Origin: Nonomuraea polychroma
Lineage (GTDB): Bacteria; Actinomycetota; Actinomycetes; Streptosporangiales; Streptosporangiaceae
Length of the DNA stretch: 64,000 bases
Assembly: GCF_004011505.1 (NCBI RefSeq)
Contig: NZ_SAUN01000001.1
Span: forward strand, 5,669,501 to 5,733,500
Direction of reading: 5' to 3'
A program made the translations under genes and the position numbers. Position 1 is the first letter of the stretch. Each line of letters opens with the position of its first letter. The notes beneath the pieces were generated by a model. It did not search any database. It was not told the origin of the DNA and saw only the letters and a list, made by a program, of their open reading frames with translations. Shown one piece after another: positions 58,577 to 64,000 of this stretch.

Positions 58577-59359
58577 TCATGAGGCGGGCTCCAGGTGCTC
58601 GCGGAGAAACCGCAACGTGGACTGATGCAGCCGCGTGCGGTGCGGAACGGTGCTCCACCCGTGGTCTGCTCCGGGGACGACGTCCAGTTCAGCGTTGCCG
58701 CCGTAGTGGTCGAGATAACGGCGGGCGTAGGACAGCGGGGCGATGTCGTCCTTGTCGCCGTGGATGATGCGCACCGGCCCGGCATACGTACAGGATCGGC
58801 CATAGACATCGAGGCCGGCGATGTCGTCGGCGAGGGCGGGGCTCATCCGGTGGCTGTCGGCGTCGAAGTAGCCCTTATCCGTGATCTCGGCGGCGATGTC
58901 GCGGCCCTTGAGGTAGCCCGAGCCCACTTCGAAGGGGGCGACGGCGGCCGGCGACCACAGGCACGCAGCCCGGATTCCGGGTTCTTCGGCGGCCACGATG
59001 CCCGCCACGACGCCGCCCATGCTCATCCCGATCAGGGCGATCCGCCCGGGGTCGGCGAAGTCGAAGCTCCGGACGGTCCGCACGACCGATCGCGTCTCGG
59101 CTATTTCGTTGGTGATGGTGACGTCGAAGAAGTCGCCGTCGCTCTCCCCGTGTCCCGACAGGTCGAACCGGACCGACGCGATGCCGATGCTCTCCAGCAG
59201 TCGCGACATGAGGACGAACGAGCGGTTCTCCATACGGTTGTTGGAGAAACCATGCACGAACACCACCGTCGGCCGGCGGGCCGCGGCCGGAACCCCGGGG
59301 ACGTGCACCGTGGAGCGCAGCGTCAGCCCCTCGTGCTGGAAATCGTGGTGGTGGATCAT
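58577..59359 (-). CDS. Alpha/beta hydrolase, feruloyl-esterase-like
   Basis: 260 residues, cytoplasmic. The oxyanion region is VVFVHGFSNNRMENRSF, the nucleophile elbow IGMSMGGVVAG (Ser of GxSxG), and the final His in GADHGWS; an Asp in HGDKDDIAP completes a likely triad. The sequence resembles cinnamoyl/feruloyl esterases of the BAAT-like group. It starts 4 bp after the MalG-type permease gene, so it is the last gene of a sugar-import operon and may remove acyl groups from imported sugars. Confidence 0.85.
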   Translation of the reverse strand: MIHHHDFQHEGLTLRSTVHVPGVPAAARRPTVVFVHGFSNNRMENRSFVLMSRLLESIGIASVRFDLSGHGESDGDFFDVTITNEIAETRSVVRTVRSFDFADPGRIALIGMSMGGVVAGIVAAEEPGIRAACLWSPAAVAPFEVGSGYLKGRDIAAEITDKGYFDADSHRMSPALADDIAGLDVYGRSCTYAGPVRIIHGDKDDIAPLSYARRYLDHYGGNAELDVVPGADHGWSTVPHRTRLHQSTLRFLREHLEPAS

Positions 59360-59363
59360 CAGG

Positions 59364-60191
59364 TCATCCCTTGATGGCGCCGGCGGTCATGCCTGCGACG
59401 ATCTTGCGGTTGAAGAAGACGAAGGCCAGCAGCGGTGGAATGGTGATCAGGACGATGTCCGTGAACAGCAGGTTCCATTGGGTGCTGTACTGGCTCTGGA
59501 AGTTGTAGAGGGTGACCTGCACGGTGGCGTTGTCGTCGCCCGGGGTGAAGTACAGCGGGTTGACGAAGTCGTTGAAGACGGCCACCGACGTGGTGAGGAT
59601 GACGGTGATGGTGACCGGCCGCAGCAGCGGGAAGATCACGCGGAAGAACAGGGCCGGCCCGCTGCAACCGTCGATCTGGGCGGCCTCGTCCAGTTCCCGC
59701 GGGATGGCCGCGATGAACGCCCGGAAGAGCAGCACCGCGTACGACAGGCCGAAGGCCACTTCGACGAGGATCAGCCCGGGCAGGGTCTTGAACAGGCCGA
59801 GCGTCTGCAGCAGCCAGATCGTGGGGACGATCGCGGGCGGGATGATCAGTCCGGACAGCACCAGGAAGTTGGCCACTTTGCCGATCGCCCCCGCGCGGCG
59901 CTGCAGCACGAACGCGGCCATCGCGGCGAAGATGACGATCAGTGCCACCGATGCGACGGTGAGGATGGTGGAGTTGACGAAAGCGCGCAGCAGCACGTAA
60001 TCGCGGGCCTCCACGACCGCGATGACGTTCTCCACGATCCGCCACTCGCCCGGCCAGGCGAAGTCCAGATCCGCGGCCTGCGCTTGATCCTTGACCGCGG
60101 TCAGCAGCATGAACGAGAACGGCACCAGGAAGATCACAGTGGCCAGAACGAACGCGATCGTCTCCGCGCTGAGTTTCTTGAGCGCTCTCAT
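59364..60191 (-). CDS. Sugar ABC transporter permease (MalG type), second importer
   Basis: 275 residues, six helices, EAA loop ELDEAAQIDGCSGPALFFRVIFPLLRPV. ATG 60191 overlaps the stop of the MalF-type gene. It belongs to a three-gene importer without an ATPase. Confidence 0.9.
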   Translation of the reverse strand: MRALKKLSAETIAFVLATVIFLVPFSFMLLTAVKDQAQAADLDFAWPGEWRIVENVIAVVEARDYVLLRAFVNSTILTVASVALIVIFAAMAAFVLQRRAGAIGKVANFLVLSGLIIPPAIVPTIWLLQTLGLFKTLPGLILVEVAFGLSYAVLLFRAFIAAIPRELDEAAQIDGCSGPALFFRVIFPLLRPVTITVILTTSVAVFNDFVNPLYFTPGDDNATVQVTLYNFQSQYSTQWNLLFTDIVLITIPPLLAFVFFNRKIVAGMTAGAIKG

Positions 60192-61120
60192 ACGGCGACC
60201 TGCCTCTTGCCCAGGACGTAGTTGAGCGGGAGCACGATAGCCGTGACGATGATGAACAGCAGCACGTTCCCGGCGGTGGACAGGCCGAAGAAGCCGGCCT
60301 GGTACTGCTTGTAGATGATCGAGGCGATGGTGTCGCTGGTGAAGCCGGGCCCGCCCCGGGTCATCGTCCAGATCAGGTCGAACGACCGCAGCCCGCCGAT
60401 GAACGACAAGATGATCACCGAGTACGTCGCCGGCCAGCTCAGCGGCAGCGTGACGTGCCGGAACCGGTGCCAGGCGGTGCCTCCGTCGACCGCGACCGCC
60501 TGGTAGTAGTCACGGGGGATGGACATGATCCCGGCGATGTAGATGACGGTGGCCAGCCCCACGCCCTTCCACACGTCCACCGCCGCCACCGACAGCAGCG
60601 CCGTGTTCGCGTCGCCCAGCCAGTCGGGGCCGTCGATGCCGGCCAGCGCGAGGGCCTTGTTGACCAGGCCGGTGTCGGGCCGCAGCAGCGCGCTGAAGGT
60701 GATGCCGACGGCCACGGTGGACACGAGCACCGGGAAGAACACCACCGAGCGCAGGAAGCCGCGCAACCGTAGCCTGCTGGTGAGCAGCACGCCCAGCAGC
60801 AGCCCGAGCACCACCTTCAGCCCGCTGGTGACCACCGCGTAGACAATGGTGTTGGCGAAGCCGATGCGCAGGTTCTGCTCGGCGAGGAAGTCGCGGAAGT
60901 TGTCCAGCCCGACGAAGGTGCTGTCGAACAACGTCCAGCGGGTCAGCGCGAAGTAGAAGGCCGTGACCGTCGGCACCAGGAAGATCACCAGGTAGACGAC
61001 GGCGGCCGGCAGGTACAGCGCATAGGGGTACGCCGATCTGTGCCTGGCCGCCGGGCGGGTGTGCCGTTGCCCTGGCGCCGCACCGGGCCCCATGCGGGGC
61101 CCGGTCTGCTGCTTGGTCAC
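60188..61120 (-). CDS. Sugar ABC transporter permease (MalF type), second importer
   Basis: 310 residues from GTG 61120 (GTGA overlap with the binding-protein gene; GTG 61123 is also possible). An Arg/Pro-rich cytoplasmic N-terminus precedes six helices. The EAA loop is DYYQAVAVDGGTAWHRFRHVTLPLSWP. It pairs with the MalG-type permease encoded next. Confidence 0.9.
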   Translation of the reverse strand: MTKQQTGPRMGPGAAPGQRHTRPAARHRSAYPYALYLPAAVVYLVIFLVPTVTAFYFALTRWTLFDSTFVGLDNFRDFLAEQNLRIGFANTIVYAVVTSGLKVVLGLLLGVLLTSRLRLRGFLRSVVFFPVLVSTVAVGITFSALLRPDTGLVNKALALAGIDGPDWLGDANTALLSVAAVDVWKGVGLATVIYIAGIMSIPRDYYQAVAVDGGTAWHRFRHVTLPLSWPATYSVIILSFIGGLRSFDLIWTMTRGGPGFTSDTIASIIYKQYQAGFFGLSTAGNVLLFIIVTAIVLPLNYVLGKRQVAV

Positions 61121-62418
61121 CACCCTGCCAGGCCCAACTGCTTGGCCTGCTTCTCCACGTCCTTGTCGTACTGGGCGGCGCCCTCGGCGGGCGGGGTCAG
61201 CCCGGAGCCGACGGCGACGGTGATCTGCTCCAGCGACGGCCCCTTGATGGGCGACAGGAACTCCAGAGCCGGCGACGTGGCGCCCTTGTCGATGTAGACC
61301 TGCAGGTCCTTGGCCACCTGGATGGCGTCGTCGGGCAGCTTGGATCCCTTGATCCGGTACGGCCCGGACGGCCGCACGGCCGCGGTGACGGCCTCGGTGC
61401 CCGCCGGGGAGGCCACGAAGGCCAGGAACTTCTTCGCCGCGTCCAGGTGCTCGGTGGTCTTGGCGATGTAGATGGCGGGAGGCTCCCAGACGGTGGCGCC
61501 GTGCTTGGCCGGGTCGCTGCTTGGGACGCCGAGGAAGCCGACATCGGTCGCCGTCTGCGGATAGGTCGCCAGCAGGGGCGGCAGCAGCCCGCTGAGCATC
61601 GCGTAGTGCGCGCCCTTGCCCTCGACCAGCATCTTCAGACCCTGGTCGAGGGTGGCCGAGCCGAAGCCTTTGCTGAGGTAGTCCTTGGCGTGCACGTCGG
61701 CGAGGTGCTGGAACCCTCCCTGCGCGGCCGGTGTGGTGGCGTACTTGACCTTGCCGGCGGTGTAGTCCTGGGCGAAGCTCGGCACCGCGGCCTGGACGTT
61801 GTAGAAGTCGGCGAGCACGAACAGCTGGGACGTCCAGGTGTCCTTGAACGTGCTGATCACCGGGGCGATCCCGGCCGCTTTGATCTTTTCGTTGTTGGCC
61901 ATGAACGCGTCCCAGGTCTTGGGGACCTCCAGGCCGAGCTTGTCGTAGACCTTGCGGTTGTAGAGGATGCCACCGCCGGTCAGCGTGGTGGCCGGGACGC
62001 CGTAGACCTTGCCGCCCTGTGTCACCACGGGCAGGTAGTCCTGCTGGACGTTGGTCAGGACGGGGTCGCCGGTGAGATCGACGAGGGTCTGGGCCGGATT
62101 GAGCGCCTGCAGCAGTGAGCCGGAGTTGTACCAGAACACGTCTGTCATCTCGCCGGTGGACAGGCGGGTCTTGACGATGTTGTCGCCTTCGCTGCCTCCC
62201 GGCTGGTGCTCCATGTCGATCTTGATGCTGGGGTTGGCCTTCATGAAGGCGTTCGCCAGCGCCTTGGACGTGTCCACGGTCGACTGGTCGCTGCCGGTCA
62301 TGAAGGACAGGGTGACGGTGCCGTCGGCGGCGGGCTCCGAACTGGAGCCGCAGGAGGTCAGGGCCGTCATCGCGAGAACGGCCACAGCCGTCGCGATCGT
62401 GCGGTGGGAGGTCTTCAC
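61117..62418 (-). CDS. Sugar ABC transporter substrate-binding lipoprotein, second importer
   Basis: 433 residues. The signal peptide has the lipobox AMTALTSCGSS. The SBP_bac_1 family is clear: VTLSFMTGSDQSTVDTSK, TDVFWYNSGSLLQALNP, GKVYGVPATTLTGGGILYNR, PPAIYIAKTTEHLDAAKKFL. It probably binds an oligosaccharide. It is the first gene of a four-gene operon (binding protein, two permeases, esterase) with LacI-like dyads upstream, which suggests uptake of plant-wall sugars carrying ester groups. Confidence 0.9.
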   Translation of the reverse strand: MKTSHRTIATAVAVLAMTALTSCGSSSEPAADGTVTLSFMTGSDQSTVDTSKALANAFMKANPSIKIDMEHQPGGSEGDNIVKTRLSTGEMTDVFWYNSGSLLQALNPAQTLVDLTGDPVLTNVQQDYLPVVTQGGKVYGVPATTLTGGGILYNRKVYDKLGLEVPKTWDAFMANNEKIKAAGIAPVISTFKDTWTSQLFVLADFYNVQAAVPSFAQDYTAGKVKYATTPAAQGGFQHLADVHAKDYLSKGFGSATLDQGLKMLVEGKGAHYAMLSGLLPPLLATYPQTATDVGFLGVPSSDPAKHGATVWEPPAIYIAKTTEHLDAAKKFLAFVASPAGTEAVTAAVRPSGPYRIKGSKLPDDAIQVAKDLQVYIDKGATSPALEFLSPIKGPSLEQITVAVGSGLTPPAEGAAQYDKDVEKQAKQLGLAGW

Positions 62419-62706
62419 ACACCCCTCCAGGGCTGTTGAATCGTTTTAACCGGCTCCCCGATGCGGTTAACGTAGGCGTTACGTGGAGGAGTGTCAAGAC
62501 ATGTTTTGGGTAACGGTACCCGGCCTTTTCCCAGGTTACATCGCTGCACTCAAGATTTTCTATGTAACGTTTCTCCAGCTTGGCAGGATCCGCCCGGGCG
62601 GCGACCGGTGCGCGACGTGGGGCTCAGCAGTGTGCAGCGGTGGTCAGCTTCGGGCCCCGGACTGTGCGAGGGACCTCCTCGCCTGGAGTGCGGTGAGCCC
62701 GTACCG
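62419..62706 (-). promoter_or_regulatory. Regulatory region of the second sugar importer
   Basis: No gene is seen in these 288 bp. It contains several dyads: gggtaacggtaccc (62508-62521, arms GGGTA/TACCC, LacI-like size), GTTACAT/ATGTAAC at 62535-62541 and 62562-62568, and gcggttaacgt at 62463-62473. The lower GC content fits a promoter zone. No LacI gene is adjacent, so the regulator is elsewhere. Confidence 0.45.
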
Positions 62707-63597
62707 TCAGTCGGTCGATGCCGCATGCAGAGCGGCATCCGTCTCCTGCGACGCCGCCCAGGACGCGAGCAGGCGCAGCGCCTCCTCGGAGGGCGAGCCG
62801 GGCTCGGCGGCGTAGATGGTGAGGGTCAGGCCGGGCTCCGCGGCCATCTCCAGGCCCTCGTAGGCGAGGGTGAGGTCTCCGACGATGCGGTGGTGGAAGG
62901 TCTTCGTGCCGGTGCCGTGGTGTCGGACGTTGTGGGCGCCCCACCGTCTGCGGAAGTCGTCACTGCGTGTCGAGAGCTCGCCGACCAGATCGTGGAGTTC
63001 CTTGTCGTACGGGTTGCGGCCGGCTTCGGTGCGGAGGATGGCGACGCAGGTGTCGGCGAAAAGGTCCCAGTCCGGATAGAACCGGTGGGCGTTCTGGTCG
63101 AGGAAGGTGAACCGGGCAAGATTTGCGGGCCGTTGCGGATCGGCGTAGACATCGGCGTAGAAAGCTCGCGCGAGCCGGTTGGCGGCCAGCAGATCCATCC
63201 GGCCGTTGCGGACGAAGGCAGGCCCTTCGGTGACCGCGTCGAGGGTCCACTGCAGGCTCGGGCGTGGGGACCAGGGCTTTGCCGCACGTCGCCGGGGTCG
63301 CACGATCGCGTTCGTCCCCTCCGCGGCTTGCGCCAGATTGAACAAGTGCGCCCGCTCGGCGTCATCGAGCCGAAGCGCGCGGGCGATGGCTTCCAGCACG
63401 CTGGCTGACGCTCCGGCGAGGGCGCCTCGTTCGAGTTTCGAGTAATACTCGATGCTCACGCCGGCGAGATCGGCGACCTCGCTCCGGCGCAGTCCCGGGA
63501 CCCGGCGATTGCGTCCGGAGGGCAGTCCGGCCTGCTCCGGCGTGATCTTGGCTCGCCGCGAGACGAGGAACTCGCGGACCTCCTTGCGATTGTCCAC
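62707..63597 (-). CDS. XRE-family regulator with MmyB-like ligand domain
   Basis: 296 residues from GTG 63597; the longer frame to 63813 has no support. The N-terminal helix-turn-helix (EVREFLVSRRAKITPEQAGL, RRVPGLRRSEVADLAGVSIEYYSKLERG) is followed by the MmyB-like PAS-type domain (about 105-280: GPAFVRNGRMDLLAANRLARA, RFTFLDQNAHRFYPDWD, RRWGAHNVRHHGTGTKTFHH). Such regulators usually control a divergent oxidoreductase gene and bind small hydrophobic ligands. No divergent gene is seen in the next 400 bp. Confidence 0.9.
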   Translation of the reverse strand: MDNRKEVREFLVSRRAKITPEQAGLPSGRNRRVPGLRRSEVADLAGVSIEYYSKLERGALAGASASVLEAIARALRLDDAERAHLFNLAQAAEGTNAIVRPRRRAAKPWSPRPSLQWTLDAVTEGPAFVRNGRMDLLAANRLARAFYADVYADPQRPANLARFTFLDQNAHRFYPDWDLFADTCVAILRTEAGRNPYDKELHDLVGELSTRSDDFRRRWGAHNVRHHGTGTKTFHHRIVGDLTLAYEGLEMAAEPGLTLTIYAAEPGSPSEEALRLLASWAASQETDAALHAASTD

Positions 63598-64000
63598 ATT
63601 TCGACCGTACGCTCCGCGGCCCCTCGTGTGGGATGCCCTGCCAGTACACCTTTTATCAAGAACTCCCTGGTCATGGGCGATCGAGGTTTCCTGGTCCCCT
63701 GTGTCGTCGGCTGCCACGTCGCCACCGCCACCCTGTGAGCGGAGGCGCACCGACCACCGTTCCCAGGCGAAGAGGTCAAGGCGGCTCTCGGCAGCACGGT
63801 GGAGACGTCCCAAGGCGACGCTCGCTCAGGGGTGCTCTGTCAGTACGTGTCTCAACAGGCCCTCCCACAGGCCGTTGACCAGCGGTTTCATGGAGAGTGG
63901 GCGAGGGAGCTGGTCAGCATTGCCGTCTCTCCCGCCGGCTGCTCGACACGGACATGGCCCCCGCGGGGCACGCCGGCGAGTGAGAGCACCGATCCTTCGC
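63598..64000. other. Right-end region without a supported gene
   Basis: I see no convincing complete gene. A leftward frame entering from the right edge (stop 63888-63890, visible end VPRGGHVRVEQPAGETAML then TSSLAHSP) has high GC at third positions and could be the end of a real gene, but it is too short to judge. The rest probably holds the promoter of the XRE gene. Confidence 0.3.

Noticed and set aside
63633..63878. 81-codon rightward frame near the right edge
   Set aside because: The composition is Arg/Pro-rich, there is no ribosome site, and nothing is recognised in it.
1..64000. CRISPR arrays, tRNA or rRNA genes, complete insertion sequences, phage genes
   Set aside because: Reading the window showed no regularly spaced repeats, no cloverleaf or rRNA sequence, and no transposase or phage structural protein.

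Overview
The window is chromosomal DNA of a high-GC actinomycete. GTG starts are common, genes overlap by 4 nt (ATGA or GTGA), and secreted polysaccharide-degrading enzymes, LacI/TetR regulators and two-component systems are abundant. The gene families fit Streptosporangiales-type filamentous actinomycetes (Nonomuraea-like), but that placement is inferred from gene content only. No rRNA, tRNA, CRISPR array, phage block or complete insertion sequence was seen.

Left part, 1-18.8 kb. The end of a drug-efflux MFS gene is followed by an incomplete complex I operon (nuoA, a degenerate NuoB/NuoD-like fusion, nuoH, J, K, L, M, N) with no NADH or Fe-S module. Then come an orphan glutamate-type binding lipoprotein, a methyltransferase-TetR pair with a clear operator, a response regulator/kinase pair, a secreted NTF2-like protein, a P450, a chitin-active LPMO with a palindromic upstream element, an orphan kinase and a decayed MFS gene.

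18.8-27.8 kb holds the most interesting locus. Four genes are joined by three 4-nt overlaps: an HETGH zinc metallopeptidase, a CHAT (caspase-like) protease with a degenerate NTPase module, a 1,619-residue STAND-type NTPase with two membrane segments, and a 322-residue protein of unknown fold with a glycine/alanine-rich hydrophobic stretch. It looks like a biological-conflict or regulated-death system of a layout I do not recognise.

28-41 kb is an arabinan-use region. It has an intracellular GH51 arabinofuranosidase, a divergent LacI repressor, an ABC importer without its ATPase, two secreted GH43 enzymes, repeated LacI-type operators, an aldo/keto reductase-TetR operon with its own operator, and a secreted EEP-family phosphodiesterase. 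At 41.5-46.6 kb lies a second CHAT module: a TPR protein, a 1,121-residue TPR-CHAT protease, and a small membrane protein divergent from it by only 29 bp.

46.7-57.2 kb is rich in fossils. It has an aldo/keto reductase fragment copied from the gene at 36.6 kb, an HtrA-like fragment fused to a truncated ketosynthase, truncated cupin and cyclase plus an intact ACP (a dead spore-pigment-type polyketide cluster), and pieces of a multicopper oxidase, a biotin carboxylase and a PhnE permease, with a frameshifted cyclophilin-like lipoprotein. Embedded in it are an apparently intact two-component system and an ABC efflux operon (lipoprotein, membrane fusion protein, ATPase, FtsX-type permease). The right end carries a Bcr/CflA efflux pump, a sugar ABC importer whose operon ends with an esterase-like hydrolase, and an XRE/MmyB-type regulator.
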